From: Campylobacteraceae bacterium
GTDB taxonomy: Bacteria; Campylobacterota; Campylobacteria; Campylobacterales; Sulfurovaceae
Length of the DNA: 33,710 bases
Reading direction: 5' to 3'
Assembly (NCBI GenBank): GCA_027068975.1
Contig: JALXFN010000002.1
Coordinates: 1-33,710, forward strand
Shown here piece after piece: positions 1 to 7,272 of this stretch (its first letter is position 1; the number at the start of each line of letters is the position of its first letter). The position numbers were made by a program, and so were the translations under genes. The notes below the pieces were generated by a model. It was not told the origin of the DNA and did no database searches. It worked only from the letters and a program-made list of their open reading frames with translations.

Positions 1-457
1 TCTCTGTATAACACTCTGCAAGGTTACCAGCACAAACTGTAATTGATTTGTAGTCACCATGAGATGGATTTTTTGCTTGTGCAACATCACCTTGTGCAAC
101 ACGTGTTGGAAGACCAGTAGATGGACCACCTCTCATAACATTGACAACAACCAATGGTACTTCAGCCATCTGTGCAAGTCCTAAGTTCTCTGCCTTAAGT
201 GAGATACCAGGTCCTGAAGTTGCAGTTAGAGTTCTAACCCCCGCCATTCCTGCACCAATTGCAGCTGCTACACCTGCAATCTCATCTTCCATCTGAATCG
301 CTGCTCCACCAACTTTTGGTAGAAGGTCTGAAATTTCATGCATTACTTCACTTGAAGGAGTAATTGGATACCCTCCAAAGAAACGACATCCTGCATCTAC
401 GGCAGCTATAGCTGCTAGTTCATTTCCACTTGAAATAATCTCTCTTGTTGCTGACAT
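1..457 (-). CDS. oorA: 2-oxoglutarate:ferredoxin oxidoreductase, alpha subunit (partial)
   Basis: The N-terminal 152 or so codons are present and the rest lies beyond the window edge. The translation begins MSATREIISSGNELAAIAA and contains GGYPITPSSEVMHEIS and MRGGPSTGLPTRVAQGD, the pyrimidine-domain signature of the alpha subunit of 2-oxoacid:ferredoxin oxidoreductases. The ATG overlaps the oorD stop (TAATG), so the two are translationally coupled. The enzyme interconverts 2-oxoglutarate and succinyl-CoA plus CO2 with ferredoxin. In autotrophic Campylobacterota it runs in the carboxylating direction of the reductive TCA cycle. The 2-oxoglutarate specificity rests on the adjacent oorD and the nearby sucCD; pyruvate or other 2-oxoacid enzymes share this fold. 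Confidence 0.9.
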   Translation of the reverse strand, partial: MSATREIISSGNELAAIAAVDAGCRFFGGYPITPSSEVMHEISDLLPKVGGAAIQMEDEIAGVAAAIGAGMAGVRTLTATSGPGISLKAENLGLAQMAEVPLVVVNVMRGGPSTGLPTRVAQGDVAQAKNPSHGDYKSITVCAGNLAECYTE

Positions 458-789
458 TAGTTAGCCTCCTTATAATCTTCAGGTAATCTATACCCATTGT
501 TTACAATTGCCTCTTGTCTAGCTTTTGAGCTATCGGTCAATTTAGCAAATTTAAACTCTTTTTTCTCTGCTACATAAATAGCAAAGTCTGGACATGTAAG
601 TTCACACTCATTACATCCTATACATGAATCAGGAGCGATTACACTAATCATTGCACCTAAAGTTGAGGTTGGTTCTTGTTGCATTGAGAGTACACCAGCA
701 GGACATGCATCAACACAAATATCACAAGCTTTACATCTTGCTGTATTGACCCATACTGGAGTATTCTCTGGAGCTGTCATTGCTGCCAT
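457..789 (-). CDS. oorD: 2-oxoglutarate:ferredoxin oxidoreductase, delta (ferredoxin-like) subunit
   Basis: This is a 110-residue protein with two [4Fe-4S] motifs, CKACDICVDACP and CIGCNECELTCP, each Cx2Cx2Cx3C followed by proline, as in the small electron-transfer subunit of OorDABC. An upstream in-frame ATG at 837 would add 16 residues, but the ATG at 789 has a good ribosome-binding site (AAAGGGGAAACC) and gives the usual N-terminus MAAMTAPENTPVWVNTARC. Its stop overlaps the oorA start by one base. In Campylobacter jejuni this gene directly follows sucD; here the nearest sucD is about 20 kb away, with a B12 cluster between. It should carry electrons between ferredoxin and the catalytic subunits. 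Confidence 0.92.
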   Translation of the reverse strand: MAAMTAPENTPVWVNTARCKACDICVDACPAGVLSMQQEPTSTLGAMISVIAPDSCIGCNECELTCPDFAIYVAEKKEFKFAKLTDSSKARQEAIVNNGYRLPEDYKEAN

Positions 790-989
790 GGTTTCCCCTT
801 TAATCTTTAAAATTTTAAGTGAGATATTTTCTATCACTGCAAGTAGAATATCTTAGTTTTTGTAATGTGTTTATAAATAACTCACTATTATTACACGAAT
901 AAGATTTTATGTTACCAATGGAAGCAAGAACTTCTTATCATACTTTTTGATTAAAATAAGCTATGATTTTTTATTAAGTTGAAATGAAC

Positions 990-995
990 TATAAT
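990..995 (+). promoter_or_regulatory. candidate -10 box for the small membrane protein gene
   Basis: A TATAAT hexamer lies 27 bases before the start codon at 1022, in an AT-rich stretch with no clear -35. A strong -10 with a weak -35 is usual for Campylobacterota housekeeping promoters. An AAAAAGGGAAATT ribosome-binding site follows. Confidence 0.4.
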
Positions 996-1021
996 AGAAA
1001 TTATATTTAAAAAGGGAAATT

Positions 1022-1249
1022 ATGCAGAAATTTTTTAGAGAACTTTATGGTACAGGCATCATCTTCTTTTACTATATAAAATGGTTTGTATTTATAGGCT
1101 TACCTATTTTATACTATGGACTAGATTATAATCATAACACTGTTATGGATGTTCTATGGGTCTACTGTTTTGTGTTAATTTCTAAAGATTTTATTGTAAG
1201 AGTCATTTTTAAAGAGAAGTATTGTGATATTGAAGTGAAGAAGAGGTAG
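1022..1249 (+). CDS. small membrane protein of unknown function
   Basis: A 75-residue protein not recognised as any named family. It has two hydrophobic stretches, about residues 12-33 (GIIFFYYIKWFVFIGLPILY) and 42-58 (MDVLWVYCFVLISKDFI), then a charged tail ending EVKKR, suggesting two membrane passes. A good ribosome-binding site (AAAAAGGGAAATT) and a TATAAT box precede it, which argues that it is real. It stands 57 bases upstream of cbiP on the same strand and could be co-transcribed with it, though cbiP has its own candidate promoter. Nothing visible ties it to cobalamin. Confidence 0.6.
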   Translation: MQKFFRELYGTGIIFFYYIKWFVFIGLPILYYGLDYNHNTVMDVLWVYCFVLISKDFIVRVIFKEKYCDIEVKKR

Positions 1250-1251
1250 GG

Positions 1252-1279
1252 TTGAATTTCTATTTATTTTCGATAAAAT
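1252..1279 (+). promoter_or_regulatory. candidate sigma70-type promoter for cbiP-cbiB
   Basis: TTGAAT (1252-1257) and TAAAAT (1274-1279) are separated by 16 bases and lie 28 bases before the TTG start of cbiP. Spacing and match are reasonable, but the region is AT-rich and chance occurrence is possible. Confidence 0.35.
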
Positions 1280-1306
1280 AGCACAAAAATTACGCTAAGG
1301 CACTAC

Positions 1307-2644
1307 TTGAAAAACATCTCCATCTTCGGAACCAGTAGCGATGCAGGTAAATCTACCATTACTTTTGTGATAGCTAAAATCATACAAGAGTTGGGTTATT
1401 CGGTAACTCCCTTTAAAGCACAAAATGTTTCTAACAACGCCATGGTAGCCAATGATGGTAGCGAAATAGCCGTAGCACAACACTTTCAAGCAGGAGCAAT
1501 AGGTGTTCCAACCTCCTATCATATTAACCCTATTTTACTAAAATCAGGAAGAAAGAGTTCTGCTTCACTTATTGTCAATGGAAAAGTAGTGGAAGATAAG
1601 GATGTTCGAGAGTACTATCGTGACTTAGATACACTAAAACCTGCTGTAAAAGATGCGTTTGAATATCTTGACAAGCGTTACGACTGTGTGGTGGCTGAAG
1701 GGGCAGGTAGTCCTGTGGAGCTGAACCTTATGAGTAAAGACCTCTCCAATATCTATATAGCTACTGAGTTTGACACGAAGATTATTTTGGTTGCTGACAT
1801 CGAAAAAGGTGGGGTTTTTGCGTCCATTTGGGGTGTTTACAATCTACTTCCAAAACAGCTAAGAGAGAATGTCATTGGGGTGATTGTCAACAAATTTAGA
1901 GGAGACTTAACACTTTTTGATGAGGGGATTCGTATTATAGAAGAGGAGTTTAACATTCCTGTTTTAGGTGTGCTTCCTTACATTCCTTTTAACTTGGGCT
2001 TTGAAGATTCTCAAAGCCTTATGAACTACCAGCAAATTAGCAAATCCTCTGCCAAACGCATAGGGGTTATCGCCTATCCGACCATGAGTAACTATAACGA
2101 TTTTGAACCCCTTATTGCTGATGAAAACGTTCGCTTAGAGTTTATTCGTAGCAATGTCGAGCTAGAGAATTTTGAGCAGATAATCTTGCCTGGCTCTAAA
2201 CTGGTTCTAAACGATTTACAGTGGCTTAAAGATGTAGGACTTTTTGAGAAGCTTCAAAAAACAAAAATAGATATTTTTGGCATCTGTGGAGGGTATGAGA
2301 TGATGTTTAAAAGGCTTATTGATGCTGACAACATAGAATCAACAGAAACTTCCATGGAGGGCTTAGGCTTTATAGACGATGATATAATTTTTCAAAAAGA
2401 GAAGGTAGTCAAAAGAGAGACCTACAGCATCTTTGGCAAAGAGGTCAAAGGCTTTGAGATTCATCACGGTGTGAGTAAAAAGTACCCATTATCTTATGAA
2501 AAAGGGAATATAAAAGGTACATTTGTTCATGCACTCTTTGACGATGAGCAGTTTGAACGTTACAAAAAAGAGACCATTGAAAACTTTGTAAAGAGTATGA
2601 AAGAACGACTAGACGTAGAGAGGATAATCAAAAGTGTATCTTGA
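1307..2644 (+). CDS. cbiP: cobyric acid synthase (CbiP/CobQ)
   Basis: Catalyses the glutamine- and ATP-dependent amidation of adenosylcobyrinic acid a,c-diamide at positions b, d, e and g, giving adenosylcobyric acid. The 445-residue sequence has an N-terminal dethiobiotin-synthetase-like domain with the loop GTSSDAGKST (residues 8-17). The C-terminal class I amidotransferase domain has the nucleophile Cys327 in FGICGGYEMM and a histidine near 408 in GTFVHALF. The start is TTG; no ATG fits because the ATP loop begins at residue 8. It overlaps cbiB by 11 bases, implying coupled translation. It is somewhat short for the family (often near 490) but keeps both domains. It lies apart from, and opposite to, the main cbi operon. 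Confidence 0.95.
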   Translation: MKNISIFGTSSDAGKSTITFVIAKIIQELGYSVTPFKAQNVSNNAMVANDGSEIAVAQHFQAGAIGVPTSYHINPILLKSGRKSSASLIVNGKVVEDKDVREYYRDLDTLKPAVKDAFEYLDKRYDCVVAEGAGSPVELNLMSKDLSNIYIATEFDTKIILVADIEKGGVFASIWGVYNLLPKQLRENVIGVIVNKFRGDLTLFDEGIRIIEEEFNIPVLGVLPYIPFNLGFEDSQSLMNYQQISKSSAKRIGVIAYPTMSNYNDFEPLIADENVRLEFIRSNVELENFEQIILPGSKLVLNDLQWLKDVGLFEKLQKTKIDIFGICGGYEMMFKRLIDADNIESTETSMEGLGFIDDDIIFQKEKVVKRETYSIFGKEVKGFEIHHGVSKKYPLSYEKGNIKGTFVHALFDDEQFERYKKETIENFVKSMKERLDVERIIKSVS

Positions 2645-3518
2645 AGTAGGGCTAATTGCCTATGTAATTGACCGAGTTTTTGGTGAGTTCCCCATGAAGC
2701 ACCCTGTGGTTTTTATGGGAGAGTACATCAAATGGTTTGAAGCAAAATTTTATAAAGATGAGGTGCTTCGTGGAGCTTTTTTAACCATTACACTTATGCT
2801 CATAACCTTTGGCGTAATCCACTCTATAGCACTCTATATTGGCTACATGCCCAATATTTATATACAAACGCTACTCTTCGCTATCGTTGCTTCAACGACA
2901 ATCTCGGCTAAGATGCTTTATGAATCGGTCAAAGATATTATAGAGAACCCTGAAAATATTAGATACTTAGTCAGCAGAGACACCAAAGAGTTAAGCCCAT
3001 CAGACATTAACAAAGCCTCCATAGAGACTTATGGTGAGAACCTTAGCGACGGGGTGATAGCACCTCTTTTTTACCTGATGATTTTTGGTTTAGAGGGGGC
3101 ATTTCTCTATAAAGCCATCAATACCTTAGACTCCATGGTAGGCTATCGAAATGAACGTTATGAGAAGTTTGGAAAGTTTTCAGCCATTTTAGACGATGTG
3201 GTAAACTACATCCCCTCACGCATTACAGCACTTTTGATTGCTCTGCTTTTTTGGGATAAAAATGCTCTTCTAAAGTTTTATAATTTTGGAAAAGAACACG
3301 ACAGCCCCAACGCAGGTCACCCCATCTCTGCTATGGCTCTGTGCATTGGTGTTAAGCTAGGTGGTGACACCTCTTACTTTGGGAAAATAAAAAAGAAAGC
3401 CCACTTTGGAGAGGGTAGGGCAACAATAACAACAGAGGACATTTTAAACGCCCTCTCTTTTCAGTGGCGATTGGATGGGTTGGTGGTTGTGCTAAGTCTA
3501 TTTTTTATTATAAAATAG
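2634..3518 (+). CDS. cbiB: adenosylcobinamide-phosphate synthase (CbiB)
   Basis: An integral membrane protein that attaches (R)-1-amino-2-propanol phosphate, or a related amino alcohol, to adenosylcobyric acid. The 294-residue translation has the family N-terminus with DRVFGEFPMKHPVVFMGEYI, the central NLSDGVIAPLFYLMIFGLEG segment, DSMVGYRNERY, and DSPNAGHPISAMA near residue 225, plus several hydrophobic helices. The start codon is GTG inside the end of cbiP. Its 3' end overlaps that of the convergent RND transporter gene by 21 bases. Functionally it joins the products of CbiP and the CobD-type decarboxylase at 19893. Confidence 0.94.
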   Translation: MYLEVGLIAYVIDRVFGEFPMKHPVVFMGEYIKWFEAKFYKDEVLRGAFLTITLMLITFGVIHSIALYIGYMPNIYIQTLLFAIVASTTISAKMLYESVKDIIENPENIRYLVSRDTKELSPSDINKASIETYGENLSDGVIAPLFYLMIFGLEGAFLYKAINTLDSMVGYRNERYEKFGKFSAILDDVVNYIPSRITALLIALLFWDKNALLKFYNFGKEHDSPNAGHPISAMALCIGVKLGGDTSYFGKIKKKAHFGEGRATITTEDILNALSFQWRLDGLVVVLSLFFIIK

Positions 3519-5753
3519 ACTCAACAAAGCAGGTAACAACACCAAATCAAGCAACAACGCAATATTCAAAGCCACAACCGTCACAATAGCAAAGTTAACA
3601 TTGGGTACAAAACTACTCACTCCAAACAGAGAAAAAGTAAAGCTCAAAATTAGAGTAGTAAGTATCATCGCATTACCACTGTGGCTAATAACATAGTCGA
3701 TGCTCTCTTCAAAGCTCATGGTTTTAATGGCTTGAAAATATTTAGAAAAGAAGTGAATGGTGTCATCTACAGCAATTCCTAAAATGACTGAGGCAGAAAT
3801 GGCAACCCCAATGTCTACACTTCGTCCTAAATAACCCATGACTCCACCTACAAGTAAGATAGGAGCAATATTTGGTAAGATAAATATCCATAGCATCTTT
3901 ATGTTTTTGAAAATAAAGAACATGGCAAGAACCACAAGCAATAAAGTAGCAGAGATGGAGAGTAAAAGAGTCTCCATGACACTACTTTGCATATAGGCAA
4001 AGATAGAGGTTTGTCCTTGTACTGTAGCCAAATAGTCTGTGTTTTGTTTCCACCACTTTTCAATCCAATCAATCATCTCCAAATCTTTAGAGGTGTCTTG
4101 AATGTTGCTATTGATGCTCATTCGTAAGTAACGCTCTTGTGTGTCTATTTTGTCGTTAAGCTCCATACCTTGAGGTAAGCTCATGGAGTAGAGTAGAAGG
4201 TATTGGGCTACTGCATTTTTGTTACTTGGTAGAGGTGTTGTTGCATTGGTATCTAAAACTTTATGCATTCGCTCTACAATGTCTTTAAGTGAAGTGGCAA
4301 ATGTAATATTTGGGTATCTCTCTAACAATGCCTTTTCAAACACGACAATTTTGTTGAGAAATGCAGGAGACTTTGCTCCCTCTTTAACCTTAGAGTCTAA
4401 AATAATCTCATATATCATCGAGCCTGAGAGCTTCTCTTCTATAAACTCACTTCCACTACGTACGGTGGTACTTTTGTCAAAGTATTTAATGCTGTTACTG
4501 TCTACTTTTAGGCTTGTTAGTCCATAGCCAATCACAAGCATGATAAATGCAAAGCCCATAACTATTTGTTTGTCATGCCGTACTATAAATGCTCCATACC
4601 CCTTACTATTGATGAGGTTTAAAAACTTAATAGGTTTTATTTTGTACTCATCATTAAGTAGTAGAAGTATGGCAGGAACAAGAGAGATGCTTAGTAAAAA
4701 AGCGATTAAAGCTCCAGCTGTAATGGCAATTCCTAAAGTAGCAATAGGTTCAATGGCACTAATGCTTAACGTGGCAAAACCAATTGCCGTAGTTATGGAG
4801 GTCATAGCAATGGGCATAAAGTTATTTTTTAGTGCTAAGTAAACAGCTTCTTTGTTTGTTATCTCTTTAGTTCTGTAGTAGACCCATGCTAAAAAGAGGT
4901 GCATGGAGTCGGCTATGGCAATGGCTGCTATAAAAGAGGGGATGTTTACCGTAAAGTTGTTGAGCTTATGCCCTAAAAGCATCTGCATACTTAGTACCAA
5001 CAAAAAGGTAAAGACAATCACCACCGAGGGAACAGCTACCCCAATAGGGTCTCTAAAGAGTACAAAGAGTAGCACAATGACTATAACAACAGCAAGAGGT
5101 ATAAGCACCAAAGCATCATGTACAGCAACATTAACCAGTGATGCAGTAACAGCAGAGAGTCCAGAGATGTAAAAAGTATAGCCTGTTTTAGCCTCATACT
5201 CATCGCGTATCTGCTCTAACTCTTTCATAACATAGAGGTTAACCTCTTCATCAGCACCAACAGAAGAAGAAAGTTTAACTGCTATCATCGTGGCAGTCGC
5301 ATCATCGTTAATAAGCTGATGAAGTATGAGCTTGTCATGGGTAGCAATCTGTTTTTTAGCAGCTAGATCCTCTTTGGTATCGTAGATGAAATCTTCGACC
5401 ATCACATCGTCATCTTCACTGCGTATATATGGGTAGTTGGTAAGAGAGTTTACTTTTTGTACACCGTCAAGCATCTTGAATTTTTGGGTTAACTCTAAAA
5501 TGGTATTGATTGGCTTCTCTCGAAAAATCCCCTCTTTGTCTTCAAACGCGACAATAAAGGTGTCATCTCCACTAAAAGTAGCACGAAACTTGTCGTAATC
5601 TTTCATGATTTTACTAGAGGGGTCAAACCATATACGGTAGCTCCCCTCAAAGGCTAAATCTTTTAACGATATTGACAGCAGTGCAACCAAAATGGTTATG
5701 AGTGCCATCAATTTTATTTTGTGTTGGTCTAAAAATTCAAGATAGGCTCTCAT
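3498..5753 (-). CDS. RND/MMPL-superfamily transporter
   Basis: A 751-residue inner-membrane protein with the duplicated layout of the RND/MMPL (Patched-like) exporters. An N-terminal helix at about 12-30 is followed by a large periplasmic loop, a block of helices at about 215-370 with the motif IAIADSMHLFLAW, a second helix at about 400, a second loop, and a C-terminal helix block carrying GIAVDDTIHFFSKY (Asp663-Asp664). The paired acidic residues fit a proton relay. The upstream gene encodes a LolA-like periplasmic protein, and such pairs are common for exporters of lipids or hydrophobic molecules. The substrate is not evident. GGAAG four bases before the ATG supports the start. The divergent TetR gene and the palindromes upstream suggest ligand-induced expression. 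Confidence 0.9.
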   Translation of the reverse strand: MRAYLEFLDQHKIKLMALITILVALLSISLKDLAFEGSYRIWFDPSSKIMKDYDKFRATFSGDDTFIVAFEDKEGIFREKPINTILELTQKFKMLDGVQKVNSLTNYPYIRSEDDDVMVEDFIYDTKEDLAAKKQIATHDKLILHQLINDDATATMIAVKLSSSVGADEEVNLYVMKELEQIRDEYEAKTGYTFYISGLSAVTASLVNVAVHDALVLIPLAVVIVIVLLFVLFRDPIGVAVPSVVIVFTFLLVLSMQMLLGHKLNNFTVNIPSFIAAIAIADSMHLFLAWVYYRTKEITNKEAVYLALKNNFMPIAMTSITTAIGFATLSISAIEPIATLGIAITAGALIAFLLSISLVPAILLLLNDEYKIKPIKFLNLINSKGYGAFIVRHDKQIVMGFAFIMLVIGYGLTSLKVDSNSIKYFDKSTTVRSGSEFIEEKLSGSMIYEIILDSKVKEGAKSPAFLNKIVVFEKALLERYPNITFATSLKDIVERMHKVLDTNATTPLPSNKNAVAQYLLLYSMSLPQGMELNDKIDTQERYLRMSINSNIQDTSKDLEMIDWIEKWWKQNTDYLATVQGQTSIFAYMQSSVMETLLLSISATLLLVVLAMFFIFKNIKMLWIFILPNIAPILLVGGVMGYLGRSVDIGVAISASVILGIAVDDTIHFFSKYFQAIKTMSFEESIDYVISHSGNAMILTTLILSFTFSLFGVSSFVPNVNFAIVTVVALNIALLLDLVLLPALLSLFYNKK

Positions 5754-5769
5754 GCTACTTCCTACTCAA

Positions 5770-6516
5770 CTATTTTAATGCACGTTTAGAGAGTTGCGAA
5801 GAGCTAATGTTTGCATTAATCGCATCTTCATCCCAAGCCAAAGAGGAGCTCTTTTTGTTTTGTACGTTTTCTATGACTATTTTCACTACACGTTGAACCC
5901 CATCTATGACTTTGTACTCTGTGAAGTTTATCTTTTTTAAAAGTCTGTTCTGTTTGTCATAGTACTCACCGTACTTTGCTAAGAAAGTTGCTTTTTCTAT
6001 CCAAATGACCTGTTTAGAGTAGCCACTGTTTGCGTCTATTGGGGTTCGTGTTATCTTGTAATAATTCACAGCATCTTTAGTTACTTCTTCAGCTTCTCCT
6101 TCATAGCTGTAGTTTTTGTAGTTTTGAGAAGAGATGTCCTCATAAGAAAACTCACTCGCCATAAACGAACCAGATTTATTGCGTGAACTAATTCTTTTGA
6201 TACGTTTAAGCGATGGCAGATAGAGCCACTGTTTGTCATCTCCACCGATTACCTCGTAACTTAAAAGTTTGGTGTCTTTTAGGTCATCTGGGTATAGGAA
6301 GTTTAGAAGTGACTTGTCCCCATCTTCATCCTCTATCTTTTTTATCTCTAGTTTTCGTATGTTTTCAACACCTTCTGCATTTTTCAAAATCATGGTAGTT
6401 TTAGAGAGTGAGCTTTTATACCCACTTATCATATCATACGATTTTTTAGCGACCTCTTCAGAACTCATGGCAAAGAGAGAGGCTGTTAGTGTTGTTAATA
6501 GTAGTAGTTTTTTCAT
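5770..6516 (-). CDS. LolA-like outer-membrane lipoprotein-sorting protein
   Basis: A 248-residue secreted protein with a signal peptide (MKKLLLLTTLTASLFAMS). The body resembles the LolA-like outer membrane lipoprotein-sorting family found next to MMPL exporters, with SYEVIGGDDKQWLYLPSLKRIKRI, SFMASEFSYEDI and YYKITRTP segments typical of that beta-rich fold. It probably carries a hydrophobic cargo across the periplasm for the transporter encoded 16 bases downstream. It is the first gene of the pair, and its upstream region holds two near-identical palindromes, so control by the divergent TetR is likely. The family is assigned from sequence memory; the cargo is unknown. Confidence 0.8.
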   Translation of the reverse strand: MKKLLLLTTLTASLFAMSSEEVAKKSYDMISGYKSSLSKTTMILKNAEGVENIRKLEIKKIEDEDGDKSLLNFLYPDDLKDTKLLSYEVIGGDDKQWLYLPSLKRIKRISSRNKSGSFMASEFSYEDISSQNYKNYSYEGEAEEVTKDAVNYYKITRTPIDANSGYSKQVIWIEKATFLAKYGEYYDKQNRLLKKINFTEYKVIDGVQRVVKIVIENVQNKKSSSLAWDEDAINANISSSQLSKRALK

Positions 6517-6538
6517 TTTTTATCCTTTATTATTTTGT

Positions 6539-6557
6539 ATGTAAACAATGTTAACAT
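6539..6557. promoter_or_regulatory. candidate TetR operator, site 1
   Basis: ATGTAAACAATGTTAACAT is an imperfect 19-bp palindrome with ATGT/ACAT ends. It matches site 2 at 17 of 19 positions. It lies just upstream of the LolA-like gene in the divergent intergenic region. Confidence 0.6.
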
Positions 6558-6569
6558 AAGGGAGCTTAA

Positions 6570-6588
6570 ATGTAATCAATGTTTACAT
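6570..6588. promoter_or_regulatory. candidate TetR operator, site 2
   Basis: ATGTAATCAATGTTTACAT has ATGTAA and TTACAT half-sites separated by 7 bases. Its centre is 31 bp from that of site 1, about three helical turns, so two dimers would sit on the same DNA face. It ends 12 bases before the TATAAT box of the tetR gene, where binding could repress both directions. Confidence 0.6.
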
Positions 6589-6600
6589 TTTATTTTTTGA

Positions 6601-6606
6601 TATAAT
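6601..6606 (+). promoter_or_regulatory. -10 box of the tetR gene, suggesting a leaderless mRNA
   Basis: A perfect TATAAT ends only six bases before the ATG at 6613. Transcription would normally start around the ATG itself. There is no Shine-Dalgarno-like sequence between the box and the start codon. Confidence 0.45.
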
Positions 6607-6612
6607 ATTCTC

Positions 6613-7272
6613 ATGAAAAAAAATGACTACCACCACGGCAACCTCAAAGAGGAATTTTTAAAAATAGCATTTGAGTTTATACATAAAGAAGATGTAGATA
6701 AACTGACCCTTAAAGTACTTTCTGATGCGACAGGAACATCGCGTTCTGCTATCTATAGGCACTTTAGCTCTAAAGATGCTTTAATGGAAGAGATAATACG
6801 CCAAGGCTTTGAAGAGTTCGACAGAGTGACTTCGCCTATGTTACGAGACCAAAAGACCCCTTTAGTTGATAGATTCTATAACACCTCTAAAGTTTATATA
6901 GAGTGGGCAAAAGAGAATCCGAACCTCTACAGGCTTCTTTTTGGGCGTAAATATGCTTATATTCGTGAAGAGATACTAAGTATTAAAGAGGAGACTTGTG
7001 ATGCTTTTGGTGCGTTAAAATGTACTGTAGAAGAGGGGCAAGAGAAAGGGATTTTAAAAAAAGATGATAGTCTAAAACAGAGTGTTATTATTTGGGCTTC
7101 ACTTCATGGCTTGGCTTCTCTTATTATAGATGGCTTTATGGATGTGGCAGAGCTAAGTGATGAACTGGTTGATGATATGTTTCAAAGTTTATTAGCAGGG
7201 TGCATAAGTAATAAGGTGAAGATAATCTCTACCATTCCATTTGTTAAGGGGTTGTTGGAGCCAAAGGGTTAA
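6613..7272 (+). CDS. TetR/AcrR-family transcriptional regulator
   Basis: A 219-residue one-component repressor. The N-terminus YHHGNLKEEFLKIAFEFI is the usual first helix of TetR proteins, followed by the helix-turn-helix in VLSDATGTSRSAIYRHFSSKD (about residues 36-57). The C-terminal ligand domain includes YIEWAKENPNLYRLLFGRK, seen in the TetR_C WHG-type group. It is divergent from the LolA-like/RND pair and most likely controls it and itself through the 19-bp palindromes at 6539-6588. No ribosome-binding site is visible and the -10 box abuts the start, so the message may be leaderless. The last 29 bases overlap the 3' end of cbiA on the other strand. Confidence 0.88.
   Translation: MKKNDYHHGNLKEEFLKIAFEFIHKEDVDKLTLKVLSDATGTSRSAIYRHFSSKDALMEEIIRQGFEEFDRVTSPMLRDQKTPLVDRFYNTSKVYIEWAKENPNLYRLLFGRKYAYIREEILSIKEETCDAFGALKCTVEEGQEKGILKKDDSLKQSVIIWASLHGLASLIIDGFMDVAELSDELVDDMFQSLLAGCISNKVKIISTIPFVKGLLEPKG

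Noticed and set aside
1246-1262. GTAGGGTTGAATTTC near cbiP as another copy of the cbiA repeat
   Set aside because: Only the first seven or so bases match and no inverted partner is present. A similar string at 27900 is ordinary coding sequence of the binding protein.
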